From Henckelia pumila (lineage: Eukaryota > Streptophyta > Magnoliopsida > Lamiales > Gesneriaceae), in contig NC_133123.1 in NCBI RefSeq assembly GCF_033568475.1, forward strand, positions 24,724,622 to 24,788,621: a stretch of 64,000 nucleotides of DNA, in the 5' to 3' direction. Shown here one piece after another: positions 12,056 to 25,010 of this stretch; the stretch's first letter is position 1; the number at the start of each line of letters is the position of its first letter. Position numbers and translations under genes: made by a program. The notes under the pieces are model-generated. The model was not told the DNA's origin. It searched no databases and saw only the letters and a program-made list of their open reading frames with translations.

Positions 12056-13628
12056 ATGTTTGTCCCGGAGGTCAGGCGTCCGGCCGCCTCGACTAGTATT
12101 GTAGGGGAGGAGTTTTGCTTCCCATACCTTGTAGATTTGACTGTGAAGAAAAAGATTGGACTTTCTAGCAAACATTTTGATGTGTTGGATCATAATGGAA
12201 GCATGCTTGTACATGTTGAAGGCGGATTTTGGCAATTCAAGAAGAAGAGAACCATGTATGACTCAGTGGGTGCACCTATCATCACAATGCGCCAAAAGGT
12301 ACCTTTCCACACTGGCAAATCGAGTTGGAGGCGAGGCGAGCTAGCCAGACGATGGAACATTTTCAAATTTTTTTATATAGTGTTTGCTAAAAATCGTGTT
12401 TCCCCTCTCTCCCTCTCTCAAAATCAAAATCTAGTAAGTAACCCCTCTTGTCACATCTCATATGGTATGACAAGTTTGATTCGAATGATGAAATTATTGA
12501 ATGATTAGTAAATAAATTATAAAAAAACATACAATACAATATTTATATCATATTAAGGTAGTATTTTGAAGAGTTTTTAAGAATTACTTGCCAATGAGGT
12601 CTTAGCTTAGTGGCTAAAACTGAGGCCCTGAAATCAAGATGTCTCAGGTTCAATTTTCGCTGACTGCGTGTAGGTTTTTTAACTTATTTAGATAGATTTA
12701 GTTAATTTCTTTGCTCGAGACAAGAACGTCTCGAGTCAATATTCAAATCCCAGGAAAGTTTTTTAATTTATTTAGGTAGATTTAGTTAATTTCTTTGCTC
12801 GAGACAAGAATGTCTCGAGTCAATGTTCAAGTCTCGTCGGTAGTGCGGGCAGTTTCATTTTTTAATGAGATAATCTGATATCCGATTATACTTCTCAAAA
12901 AAAAAAAAAAAAAGCAATTCTCAACTTTTTCACACAAAATGAAAAGTTGAGAAATATTTAGTAAAAGTTTAGCAAATACTACTTAAATGTGTTTCATTCG
13001 ATGCAATGTAGTCTCAACCCTAGTATCTATAAACACAAAACGAATGATCGACCAATAAAGATCTTTTTTTTTTTTTTTAATCGAAAAACTTGAAAATTTG
13101 TGGATATGATCAAAATCTTGCCTCTTGGAGGCATGCAAGAACTGAAAGCTGAAGTTACAAATATGCAATTCTTGACATGTTTTAGAAGGTTTCATGGCGC
13201 CAAGAATGGATCGTTCACCGTGGAGATAACTTGGATGGAAGCAATCTTCTGTATACAGTAGTTCAACATACAAGTCCTTTCCAGCTCAAAACACAACTTC
13301 AAGTGTTCTTGGCTTCAAATCTCACCGCACAGATTTGCAATTTTCGTGTAGTCGGAAGCTACATGTCTCAATCTTTTAAAGTTTATAAAGGTGACACCGT
13401 GATCGCCGAGGTATGGAAAAGAAACTACATTTTTTAAATATATAATTTTTTTGCAAAACATAGTTCGGGTTGAAGTGTTTTTTTGTTTCTCTCGCGGTGA
13501 TTTAGGTAAAGCAAAGGTTCAAATTGGGAAGCTTGGGCAAAGAAGCCTTTGAAGCCAGAATCTATCCCGGGATTGACTATGTGTTCATTGTCTCACTACT
13601 CGCAATTCTTAATGAAATAGATTCCTAG
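12056..13628 (+). CDS. LURP-one-related (LOR) protein, 196 aa, three exons
   Basis: Exons 12056-12298, 13186-13410 and 13506-13628 join in phase 0 with GT...AG introns and give 196 residues, usual for the family. The tubby-like LOR fold is supported by VIGEEFC-type start (SIVGEEFCFPYLVDLTVKKK), the strand pair FDVLDHNGSMLVHVEGGF, the turn VGAPIITMRQK at the end of exon 1, and the hallmark C-terminus YPGIDYVFIVSLLAILNEID. LURP1 in Arabidopsis acts in defence against an oomycete; most LORs have no known biochemical role. The exon 2 acceptor could be three bases later (13189) without changing frame. Intron 1 carries a SINE. The gene converges on the AVT6 copy at 13763, with 134 bp between the stops. 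A broken partial duplicate lies at 7850-8312. Confidence 0.85.
12590..12914 (+). mobile_element. tRNA-derived SINE with duplicated body and poly(A) tail
   Basis: The head has an RNA polymerase III box A-like TTAGCTTAGTGG (12602-12613) and box B-like GGTTCAATTTTCGC (12647-12660), about 33 bp apart as in tRNA-derived SINEs. Two tandem copies of about 82 bp follow (12671-12754 and 12755-12836), each with the palindrome CTCGAGACAAGAACGTCTCGAG or a variant, then a run of 17 or more A. It lies in LOR intron 1 in sense orientation. I could not match target duplications. Confidence 0.7.
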
Positions 13629-13762
13629 GCAACAATTGTTTCCTCGTATCTGTGAAAATTGTGACTTCAACATTTTTCAATAATCTAACAAATGGGATCA
13701 AGAAAAATTCGTCCTCGATGCTTAAGGCGACACACATGCTTAAGAAGAAACTACAATGAATG

Positions 13763-16284
13763 TTATGAACTATTTACTGTCATCTTGTATATATTGGTGG
13801 AAATCGCTATGCTGCTTGTAACTACTGCGAGAGCTATCATCGATGCTGCTATTATCTTGTCCCTTCTTGTCGATATCCCATGAATGTCTCTGTTCAAGGT
13901 TGAAAAATAACCTCTGTTTAGTCCTTTTTCTATGCTACATATGATAATATGGTAAAAGTAAACCATTTTCTAGTCGATTATAGATCGAAGTGGTCGTGTA
14001 CATGCGTTGTGTATCAGTGTATCTATAGAACGTGATAGGGTCGATACCTTAAGACGATGGCACCGGGGAAAATGAAGGCAAGACAGACAGCAGAAGTCGA
14101 TCCCATGAACTGGAATATATACGAAATACTAGGAATCGTTATCGCCAAGACGTAGCTCACAACTAACAAGGCCAGAGTAAGGAACACAAATCTTTTGGCA
14201 TCCATTGCCAGGACAGGCCTTTTGGAGAACAGAAACTCGTCGATGTTTGCCCTTAGTGAGAAGTTGATCAGAGGGAACACAAGAACCAAATGGAGTGCAT
14301 AACTTATTCGGATTATATCACACATCAACGAGCTGATGGTCGAACTTGCAGATGTTTGATTGAAGTTCACGAGTATGTCATCCATGGTCGAATCCCCGAA
14401 CAGAAGGTACCCGAAGATGCCAATAGAAAAGTAGATGGCTGCACAAAGAATTAGTGATATTTTCACAGCAAGGATCATGTCTGCTGGTCTTCCGAGCTCG
14501 ATTCCGATGGCATGAACTGCATGAGATCCATTAGTAGGAGTTATATGGTGAATGAATTAGAGATAACAAGTCTATAATCTCTTTTCTTCCATACATATCT
14601 ATATATATACATGCTTCCATCCAAAAATAGATAAACAAACATATTCATATCGGATCTTGAATATAGTTTGAGTCTTTGTTACCATTGAAGTGAAATGTGA
14701 AAGCTGTAACAATGACAGGAACAGCCGTGAAAAGGTTGAAGAAGGAAGCTCCATCATCAAGTTGGGGTAGGATTCTTGGACTCTTGGTTTCACCTCGAAC
14801 TATCGCAATAATCGCCATAGCCGAGCATATGCCAACAAACAGGACTGCTAGGAATACCGACACCCCTGAACTCAGCCACAATGATTCTGCAAACACGACC
14901 CGGATCAACACGAAAGAAGCCCTTTAATCAGTTTATAAGCCTGCAGATTATGCTAGAAATAGGACTAGAGATTCGATTTTATACGAACCTACACGACGGT
15001 ACGACACAAGTGGGAGCATAACAAAAACAACTATGAATAAAATAGCAACAGCCCGCGTATTCCACCAATGAATGCCAAACCATTCCTGCAAAACTCCTAA
15101 ATGCTCCGGCCCTTTACCAGAGAGTACATCCCCTGATCATAAGGATTATTACATGTTAACATCATCAAATATAATCGGCATTATTAGAATTCTTCTTTTT
15201 TATTGTACTAGACAAATGGTGAACCAAAATCAGTCATTAATTTGTGGCTTTAATTTTTTTTTAGTTCACTGTTTCATTATTATCATCGCCTTTATAACAT
15301 AATTAGTAAAAAATCAGCATTTTTCTTGCATTTCGAAGATCATGAAACTTGAAACAATAATGTAACAACGCACACATACACACAAAACTGTGTGCACAAA
15401 ACAGCAAAACTTATCATGTGGAAAAGGTAAAATTAAAACCACCAGCAAAAACTAACAGCTGTAATAACTAATTAAGAAGCATTCACATTTACTTCACTTT
15501 ATTCTAGAACTTGGTCATTGGGCCCATCAGATTAAAAAAAATTTCAGATGATATTTATATATTTTTTGAAATCAGAATATATAAAAATATCTTTTGACAA
15601 GTGACATGTCGTATTCTAGAGCCTTAACCCTTACATATATATAAAATAATCTCTGCTAGCTAAGCCCGGTTTGGTTTTAAAAGTCAACCCAAAAAATACA
15701 AAGTGTTTGGTTTTAAAAGTCAGCCCAAAAAAGCATTGTTTAAGTGTTTTTTAGTTAACAAGGTGTTTGATTGACTAAAAAAAATTAGAGCTTTTTTTAA
15801 AACAAAAAATTATAACTTTTAAAAGCACTTATTTAAAAAAATCTCTACAAAATCCAAATACGTGCATAATTATTACAAGGTCCCAAGGAGCATAACTAAA
15901 ATGAAATAGAAATGTCATCAAATGCTCACCAATAATGATAAGATACATGATGAGGGCTCCAAGATTGGTGATCATGACACAAATCTGGACCGAAACCGAC
16001 CCGACCCACCCGAAAGACTCTTTCATCAATCCGGCGTACGACGTCGAATCGCCGGAATACGTAAACCTGAGCATATACTCCACCGATATGTCCACCAGAA
16101 GTCCTACCAAGACAATCATGAAGAAGGCTGGAACGACTCCTAAGAGCTTGAGCGTGGCGGGAATGGACATGATCCCTGCGCCAATTATGCTCGTCGACAC
16201 GTTGAATACCGCCCCCGGGACCGCTCGTTTATGTCGGCGGAGGAGAGGGGTGGCCGCTCCGGTGGCGATGGTCGCCGGAGCCAT
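13763..16284 (-). CDS. AVT6: Vacuolar amino acid transporter, AVT6 group, copy A (432 aa)
   Basis: Five exons on the minus strand (16284-15930, 15132-14989, 14886-14683, 14516-14048, 13889-13763) total 1299 bp, with GT-AG introns and kept phase (1,1,1,2). The protein has the AAAP-family start VPGAVFNVSTSIIGAGIMSIPA in its first membrane segment, then about ten further hydrophobic segments, including ICVMITNLGALIMYLIIIG, and a short tail. Known AVT6 proteins export acidic and other amino acids from the vacuole in Arabidopsis. Substrate here is unproven. I chose the ATG of MAPATIATGAATPLL because it is conserved in copy B; an upstream in-frame ATG (MPHTH...) is not. An ATAAATA lies near 16420 on the minus strand. 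It pairs with copy B, 5.3 kb away in the same orientation. Intron 1 holds extra repeat-like sequence (15650-15840). Confidence 0.9.
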
Positions 16285-16586
16285 GGTGGAGGGAAGTTTG
16301 GTTTTCTTGATTGGTGGCTGAGTTGCTTTTGACACCAGAAACTGTTGTATATGCGTGTGTGGCACAGGCTAGTTGTCGAATTGGTAGATGAAATTACGAA
16401 ATTGGTCGTGGGTGGTGGCTTATTTATGTCCTTCAGAAGAGGGTATTGCTGGAATTTTTTTTTTTTTTTTTTAAAGGTTCATTTTTTAAATGACGGGTCG
16501 ATGATATTATTATTTAACTTTCAACTAGCAAAATCTTTACATATAGCTTTTCGAAAAATATATATATAATATAGACAAGTTGGGTT

Positions 16587-16623
<37 letters not shown>

Positions 16624-17128
16624 TATATTATAATACTTGAGGGGTATATAATAACCATATTTGATATGACAAGAGGACATCATGTTTTTTTTTCCATTTT
16701 ACCCTCACTTTAACTATTTTCTCACATTTTACCTTCATCTCCCTATTTCATTATCTCTCTCACATTCTCATGTCACCATAACAACTTTTTTCCACAAAAT
16801 AGAAAATAATTCAATCGTCCAATTCTAAGAGCCAAAATATCAAGCAAATTAAAGATAGGAAGTTTCTTCTCCAACGCAAGGGTGTGTTACTACTGTTTTT
16901 CTTTTTTGTCTTCCATATCTCAGTCAAATTTTTATGCTTCATTATAGTGAATTTCTTTGAGTTGGGCATCATTGATTGGGCAGCTGAAAATTTATATATA
17001 TATATATATATTCAAACACGCACAAATATACTAAAAATAATTTGTTCTTGGTAAAATGATGATACATATATATTTCCGTTTATATATAAAAAGGTAGATC
17101 AGATTCATATTTGTATGCATATATTGAT
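16285..17128. other. Upstream region of AVT6 copy A, no gene
   Basis: Contains the 5' flank of copy A up to about 16460, a T-run at 16457-16472, and (AT)n tracts at 16590-16622 and 16992-17012. No coding potential seen. Confidence 0.6.
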
Positions 17129-17136
17129 GTCAGGCC

Positions 17137-17562
17137 TAGGGGTGCAAACGAACTGAACATTTTCGTGAGCTTTACGAGCCCGCTCGATAAATATTTGATT
17201 CGTATTCGAGCTTATCAAACTCGAGCCGAATTCGAACATGTTAGAAATTTTTTTCGAGCCGAGCTCGAGCCGATATTACTATGTTCGATAGTTCGCGAAT
17301 AGTTCGCGAGCCTTAATATTTAATTAATATAATATAATTATATAATAAATATATATATTTCGAGCTTTTCGAACCATAATATTCGAATAGTTCACGAATA
17401 AGTTCGAATATTTCGAACTGAACTCGAACTCGAACTTCATTTCGAGCCGAGCTTGAGCCCAAATATTTGAAATTATTGAACTCGAATATACTCTTATCGA
17501 GCCGAATTCGAGCCTTAAAATTTTATCATTATTCGGCTCGATTCGGTTCGTTTGCATCCCTA
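17137..17562. mobile_element. hAT-type MITE, 426 bp, perfect TSD
   Basis: Ends TAGGGGTGCAAACGAA (left) and TAGGGATGCAAACGAA (right, complement) are flanked by a perfect 8-bp duplication gtcaggcc (17129-17136 and 17563-17570). Subterminal regions are full of the short phrase TTCGAGC in both orientations. No transposase. The intact duplication suggests a fairly recent insertion. Confidence 0.9.
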
Positions 17563-17570
17563 GTCAGGCC

Positions 17571-19079
17571 TATGGTAGCTTATAGCTTAACCTAATTTTT
17601 TTTTCAAATCTTATATAGATATCCAAAATAAATGTTTAAACATATAAAACGTGGGATATTTCACGATTGAGAGATTAAAAATCATAATTCTTGTAATTTT
17701 TGAATGATAAAAATTTAATTTAATTTAATTTGTCAATTTGGATTGTTGGGTCAAAATAAATTACAAATGTTGGAAAAAGTGAAAATTTTACGTAGTAGTA
17801 TTGACTGTCGTATCATTCTACATTCATGAAATTCTCAAATGATTTCTAAAATATATTATATAGAAAATTTAAAATTTTTTTGTGACAATATATAAATTAA
17901 TTACATTTTGAGTTCAAGAGCTCTTAATTCTAATTATTGAATCCTTCCATGTATATGTATAATGAAAAATAATAATTTTGACTCAAAAAATAATATATTT
18001 CATTTATTGAGTCAGGTCGGATACTCACTTCACAAAATTCAACTAGTGTATTGTAGAAGTTTTGTGATACTAGAAAAGAGCACATGTGTCGTACAAGAGT
18101 AACTAACATTTGAAAATATGGGTCGAAAATTTAAATAACGTTTAAAAACTTTTGAACGCAAAATTTAGATATCTTTAAAGAAATTTGAAAAACATCACGT
18201 TAAGAATATTTATCAATCCAAATCCAAACATATCAAAACAAAAAGTCGCATGACCACAAGTCAAGATATATTAGTATGACACATTTTTCAATCCGATTCT
18301 TGTGTGATTTTGACATGATTACAACTATCTCTAATCGGAAATTGTTCATCCAAATACAATCACAATGGGAAAAAACAATAAAAGGAAACTAACATAAAAA
18401 TTTATCACAAAATTCACAAGTCAATTTTGTGAGACGGATTTTCGAATCGACTCATAAAAAATTATTATGTTTTATATTAAAAATATTACATTTAATTATA
18501 TATATAAATCGAATCGACCCATATCACTAAAATCGTGAGAAATCTTTCTTTCTTGGCCAATAGCCGGATCATTCTAATTAGAATGGGGCGAAGCTCTCCC
18601 TTCCTTTGGTGATGCAGTTGGGCCTTCTTTGTTATGTGAATTCTGGGTCAACCATATTCCCACCCTCGACTTTCAGCCTCAGATTTTAACGGAAATTTCA
18701 GCAAAAAGAAAATTTTATCGAATAATACACAATTTATATATTTAAGTAAATTAACGTATTATTAATTGAGTTATATTTGAAATCTATATTTGTGTGATTT
18801 TAAATCCATTTTCTAAACCATAAATCTGTCCAACAAATCAAATCATTCAACTGAGAAAATTTTTTGATAATTATAGTTTAAACATAATATTAAAAAAAAA
18901 AAAAAATTTGTGGGCGGTGGCAACAACTCCCAGAGTCATTAAATTCTATTTTCCAAAAATATATATATATATCCTAGTCCCTAGATATCGTTTTCCTAGT
19001 ACAATTTCATCTGACTTCACAAACTTCATCGACCCCTATCCAGAACTCAAACCCAAGGAGAAACTACAAAGTATGAATA
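17571..19079. other. Intergenic between AVT6 copies
   Basis: AT-rich, no supported gene. Near 18415-18545 is another diverged 'gtgagacgg' element (gtgagacggattttcgaatc ... aatcgtgag). The homology shared by the AVT6 duplicates begins at about 19058. Confidence 0.5.
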
Positions 19080-21800
19080 TTATGAACTATTTACAGTCAT
19101 CTTGTATATATTGGTGGAAATCGCTATGCTGCTTGTAACCACTGCAACAGCTATCATCGATGCCGATATTATCTTGTCCCTTCGTGTCGATATCCCATGA
19201 ATGTCTCTGTTCAAGGTGGAAAAAAAACCTCTGTTTAGTCGTTTTTCTATTCTACATATGATAATATGGTAAAAGTACACCATTTTCTAGTCGATTATAG
19301 ATCGAAGTGGTCGTGTACATGATAGGGTCGATACCTTAAGACGATGGCACCGGGGAAAATGAAGGCGAGGCAGACGGCGGAAGTTGATCCCATGAACTGG
19401 AAAATATACGAAATACTAGGAATTGTTATCGCCAAAACGTAGCTGACAACTAACAAGGCCAGTGTAAGGAACACAAATCTTTTGGTATCCAGTGATAAGA
19501 CAGGCTTTTTGGGGAACAGAAACTCGTCAATGTTTGCCCTTAGTGAGAAGTTGAGCAGAGGGAACACAAGAACCAAGTGGAGTGCATAGCTCAGTCGTAT
19601 TATGTCACACATCAACGAGCTGATGGTCGAACCTGCATACGTCGTTTGATCGAAGTTCACAAGTATGTCATCCATGGTCGAATCCCCGAACAGAAGGTAC
19701 CCGAAGATGCCAATGGCAAAGTAGATGGCTGCGCAAAGTATGAGGGAGATTTTCACAGCAAGGATCATGTCTGCTGGTCTTCCGAGCTCGATTCCAATGG
19801 CGTGAACTGCAGGAGATCAATTGGTACTAGGAGTTAGAATGGTGAATGAATTAGAGATAACAAGTTTATAAAAACGTTTCTCATTGTAGTTTTATATAAG
19901 ACATTTATGAGAACATCTTTACATGAAAACAAAAAATGTGACGTCTATCAGTACTTTTTTTGTTTTCGGTTCAGAACATCTCAGGTAAACTACACCGACA
20001 GTGTAGCACATACAAATCACATATATATGCGCTTTCATCCAAAAACAGATAACAAACATATTCATATCGGATCTTGAATATATATAGTTGAGTCTTTGTT
20101 ACCATTGAAGTGAAATGTGAAAGCTGTAACAATGACAGGAACAGCTGTGAAAAGGTTGAAGAAGGAAGCGCCATCATCAAGTTGGGGTAGGATTCTTGGA
20201 CTCTTGGTTTCACCTCGAACTATCGCAATAATCGCCATAGCCGAGCATATGCCAACGAACAGGACTGCTAGGAATACCGACACCCCTGAACTCAGCCACA
20301 ATGATTCTGCAAACACGACACGGATCAACACGAAAGAAGCCCTTTAATTAGTTTATAAGCCTAGAAATAGCTAGGACTAGAGCTTGCTTCGATTTTATAC
20401 GAACCTACACGACGATATGACACGAGTGGGAGCATAACAAACACAAGTATGAATAGAAGAGCAACAGCCCGCATATTCCACCAATGAATGCCAAACCATT
20501 CCTGCAAAACTCCTAAATGCTCCGGCCCTTTACCAGAGAGTACGTCTCCTGATCATAAGCATTATTGCATTGTTAATTAAGATCAAATATAATCAACATT
20601 AGCCTTTGTTTTTTTTTAATTGTATATTTGTATTAGACAAGTGTACGAAGTAAAAATCATTCATTTTGTGGCTTTAATTTATTTAGTCATTCATGGAGAA
20701 ATGATACGAATCCGGCAAAAAATGAAAAAAATAATCCAAGTAATTTGCATACTTGAAACAATATTGTAACACCCAAAAAAAAAAAACAGCAATATTTATG
20801 TGGAAAACCGTAGATAGGTCAAAGAAAAAATCACCAGCAAAAACAAATTAACAGCTGTGGAAACAAGCTTAATTAGCTTTTACTTTATTCTAAAACTTGG
20901 TAATTCAAGCCCATCGTATTATATCAGAAAGGATAATAGCCAAAGTATTTCTGTTTTGGTACGGTTTTATAATTATATATCCAAATTTGAAGTTTGGTCC
21001 TATGAGTTAGATTGTGTATTCACTTTTTATCTTTCTTTTTAACGAAGTGACACATCAACATTTAATTTTTGATGTTATAATCAATGTCTTCTGATGCATA
21101 TTCAATTTTATGTGTCAACACTAAAACAAAAAAATGACTAAAACCAAAGCATAACCTACCTAACTTGTAGAACTAAAATTCACATTTGAATAGTAACATT
21201 TTAAAACTCAAAAAGAAAAATTTAGAAAATCATTCGATAATTTTCCAATCAAAAAATTTTCAGGTTATATTTACACCATTTTCCAAATCAATCATAATAT
21301 ATAAATGTATACTACAAGCTACCATCTCAAAAAATTACTTAGTGTCTGACAAGTGACATGTATACTGAAGCCTTACATAATTGTCACAAGGTCCCGACAA
21401 GCATAACTAAAATCAAAGAGAATATAATCAAAAGCATACCAATAATGATCAGATACATGATGAGGCATCCAAGATTCGTGATCATCACACAAATCTGAAC
21501 CGCAACCGATCCGACCCACCCGAAAGACTCTTTCATCAATCCGGCGTACGACGTCGCCTCGCCGGAATACGTAAACCTAAGCATATACTCCACCGATATA
21601 TCCACCAGAATTCCTATCGAGACAATCATGAAAAAGGCTGGAATTACTCCCAAGACCTTGAGTGTGGCGGGGATGGACATGATCCCTGCGCCAATTATGC
21701 TCGTCGACACGTTGAAAACCGCCCCCGGCACGGCTCGTCTACGTGGGCCGGCCTCGCTTTTCGGGAGGAGAGGGGTGGCAGCTCCGGTGGCCGGGGCCAT
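19080..21800 (-). CDS. AVT6: Vacuolar amino acid transporter, AVT6 group, copy B (435 aa)
   Basis: Exons 21800-21440, 20548-20405, 20306-20103, 19806-19335 and 19206-19080 sum to 1308 bp. Splice phases are identical to copy A, and three of the five exons have equal length. Exon 1 is 6 bp longer (PLLPKSEAGPRRR versus PLLRRHKR) and exon 4 is 3 bp longer (a Tyr in QTTYAGS). The remaining protein is nearly the same: the first membrane segment VFNVSTSIIGAGIMSIPA, MKESFGWVGS and the ending NIYKMTVNSS. Both reading frames are open, so both may work as tonoplast amino acid exporters, the role known for this group. The matching block runs from about 19058 to about 21985, including some 190 bp upstream of the ATG, so the promoter-proximal region was copied too. 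Confidence 0.9.
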
Positions 21801-23667
21801 TGTGTAGCTAGCTAGGCAAGTCTTGGTTTCTTGATTGGTGGCTGAGTTGTGTTTTTTGGACATCATATCATATGTATATCTGGTGGTCCATGCAAGTTGT
21901 CGACTTGGTGGATGAAATTACGAAATGGTCGTGTGTGCTGGCTAAATTATTTCCGTGAATTAGAGGGTATTTCTGGAATTCGAGTACCTAAATTTTAAAT
22001 AAAATGACAGGTGGGATAAAACTATTATTCAAATTGCAACAAGCAAGATCCTGTATTTTAAAAATGCAATCATACCACCAAGTTTGAATAAATATTAACA
22101 TTTTTCTTATTTTTATCAATTTCTAGTCGAATATTAATTAGCATGCGTCGGATGATTTTCACTCGATGATCTTAAAAATAGATGATATATGATGCATATA
22201 AATTTTTATCGCGGGTTTCCTTCGTCATGTGTCGATGATACAATAAAGGATATTTATCCATGTTACATAGGATGTAGATGGCCCCCATAGAACGTGAACA
22301 ATCCGAAACCAAGGTTAATAATGTGAGTCCTAAGCCATATATGATTGTGAAATATGATGAAGGTGCGTGTATTTAGACAGAGTCATGTAGGTAGACGCAA
22401 TTGTGGGTAATGTGAGTGACTCTTTTGAACTAATCAATATTTAATGGCGGCCATTGATTGTTAATTAAAACTTTACTAATCACGTGTCTTTATTATCTTA
22501 TTACTTGTCCAAAACTTCTTTTATGTGTATATATAATTCAATGATCACATCCTGATTCATTTTAGTTTTCATAACTAATTAGAATCCCACAAGCAAATGA
22601 TATGCTTTCTTTTGGTTGATACAAGCAAATGATATGCTTTTACAACATGGTAAGAGTGCCAACAAATATTTACATGAGAATTTCGAGGTCTGTATGTATG
22701 CAATAAAATAAAAATAATCCCACCGTGGATATTACCTCACGGCAGTTCCAAAGCTTATTAGTGATTTAATTCCTTAATCTATGTATGAGTTTTATTCTCA
22801 AAAAAAGAAAAAAAGAAAACTCTTTATAGAGGTTATTGAACCTTTTTTTTTTTTTTTTTTTTTACGTTAAGTTTGATAATTCTCATAAATAAAAAACTAA
22901 CTTTTAAAAATTTTATTTTCACTTATCCTTTTTCATGTTGAAAAAGATATAAAAAATTAATAAAAATAAAAATAGAAAATGTTTGCGTGAATATGTAGTA
23001 GGTTCAAGACAAACAATGTGAAATTCATCAATAACTTTTTGTTTTGTATATAGGTGTCAACACGAAATATTCATGCAAATATCTTATATAAAATGAACCG
23101 AGAATAACAGTCTCGACGTAACAAAGAAGAAAGTGTCAAATGACACAAAATTTATTTTGGATTAATCATTTTATTCAAATTAATTTAGTGATTTATGTAT
23201 ATTTTACATTTGAATAATCATTTCAATTTATTTAAATAAATAATTCACTTACTTTATAATAATAAGTACTGACGATTATATTTTATTACTAATATGATAC
23301 ATATATTATAAAATTCACTAAAACTTAAATAAATTATATTAGTTATAAATCCTAAACACAATAAAATTATTAAAATAATTTAGAGTTATAAGTAATAATT
23401 AAAATAAATAAATAAATAAATAAAACAGTAAAAACACCCTGCTACGTACAACAATGACAACTACATTACTATAATAGGCCAAAAATGGAGCACCGTCATA
23501 GGTAGCGTTAACATGAAATATTTTATACTAGTGCTAAATTAATTAATATATCATTTAAAAAAAGTTGATGTTGTTTCATACTCCAATTTTTTTGTTGAAT
23601 CATATTTTACTTTTATATATAAAAATTAATTCACAACGTAAAGCATGATTAACAAAAATTGGTATGA
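21801..23667. other. Upstream of AVT6 copy B and intergenic, no gene
   Basis: The first 190 bp match the upstream flank of copy A. The remainder is AT-rich with a T-run at about 22846-22863 and no ORF of note. Confidence 0.6.
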
Positions 23668-23672
23668 ATAAC

Positions 23673-25010
23673 TGACGTCTTAATTCGGTATTTACTAGCA
23701 AGTGCACTAGGTTAAGTAATAGTAAAATGGACAGAAAATCCAAGTATCGATCACACGGGGACTGTTGTCAATTCTCAAGATTTAATTATCTAGCTTAATC
23801 TAGACAAAATCATAAAAATCAATTTTATTTAAATAAAATAAGAATTTATAATAAAAACTGCTTAAGAAATAAGAATTAAAATGACTGAAGATAAAAAAAA
23901 ATAATTAAAACAAAGACAACCAAGAAACACGTAGGTACCGAACAAATCATTTAACATGTAGTCGATTCGAGACTCAGATTTAATTTTAATTCACGGAAAT
24001 TCTCCTAATTTGTTCAAAACTATTTTTAGAACAATCAAACCTATTCAAATATTGATGAACTAATCTTTCGTAATTCTAATCAAATTTGAATGCATTAAAT
24101 ATTTATGAAAATTCAGTTTACACCCAAATCGCACACTGAAATCGAATTTTATTTCTAGTTGATTTACAATATGTTGATTATCAAAGTGATCAAAATCAAT
24201 ACCTCCTCTGTCGACTTGGAATCGATTAACATGCAAGAAAACAGTTGATCAAACTATTCACAAGACAAATATAAATCTGAAAATCAATAAAATAAAATAA
24301 ACTCTGAAAAATCCCAAACAAACATCTAAGTTTTCTACATAAATTTGTTCGGCTCAATCACGCCATCTTGGTTGAAAATAAACTACTCAATAATTAAAAA
24401 CAATAATTCAAAAATAAAAATTAGAAGAAGAAATCTTATCTCCCAAGCCTTGTAGCCGCCTCCTCTGTGTTGTCTGCCTTCTGGAACTTCCGAACCCCCA
24501 AAAATATGTTATATCATCTATATATATGGTCTGGAACTTGTACCAATTAATTTCCTCCACAAAATAGGACTTTTCGGAACAAAATTAATGCTGAAACACG
24601 CGCGCGCGCCTGGAGAAGCCTCGTACGCGCGCAACAATAAAAAACAGAGTCTGAACATGCAACTCGCGTGCGCGCAACACTAAAATTCTGTTACGAGCGA
24701 CGATTTTGAAAATTTATCGAGATCTAGCCGTCGGATCGAGCTGAAATTTGGACAGCAGCTTCAAAACATCTTGAACTTTATTTTGAACAGTGAAGATCGG
24801 ATTTGGATTAATCTAAAATTAAATTTGATTTTTTGAACAAAGCTGCTCCGTAATTCACTCTTCAACAATTTATTTTCCTACAAAATTAACCCAAGGAGTG
24901 AAATACACACACATGCACTAAAAAACATAAAAATATATAAAAACAATATGAATGCACACAAAATAGATAAAAACCTATCACAAAATAATGTACACAAAAT
25001 GCACTTATCA
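23673..25010 (-). repeat. LTR1 (outer 3' LTR), 1338 bp
   Basis: Begins TGACGTCTTAATTCGGT and ends GCACTTATCA on the plus strand. It aligns along its length with LTR2 and LTR3 and has a shorter alternating CG tract (about 24599-24608). Confidence 0.85.

Noticed and set aside
24590-24680. Alternating CG/GC tracts as a CpG island or regulatory switch
   Set aside because: They occur at the same place in all three Ty3 LTRs and so belong to the LTR; Z-DNA or promoter roles cannot be judged from sequence alone.
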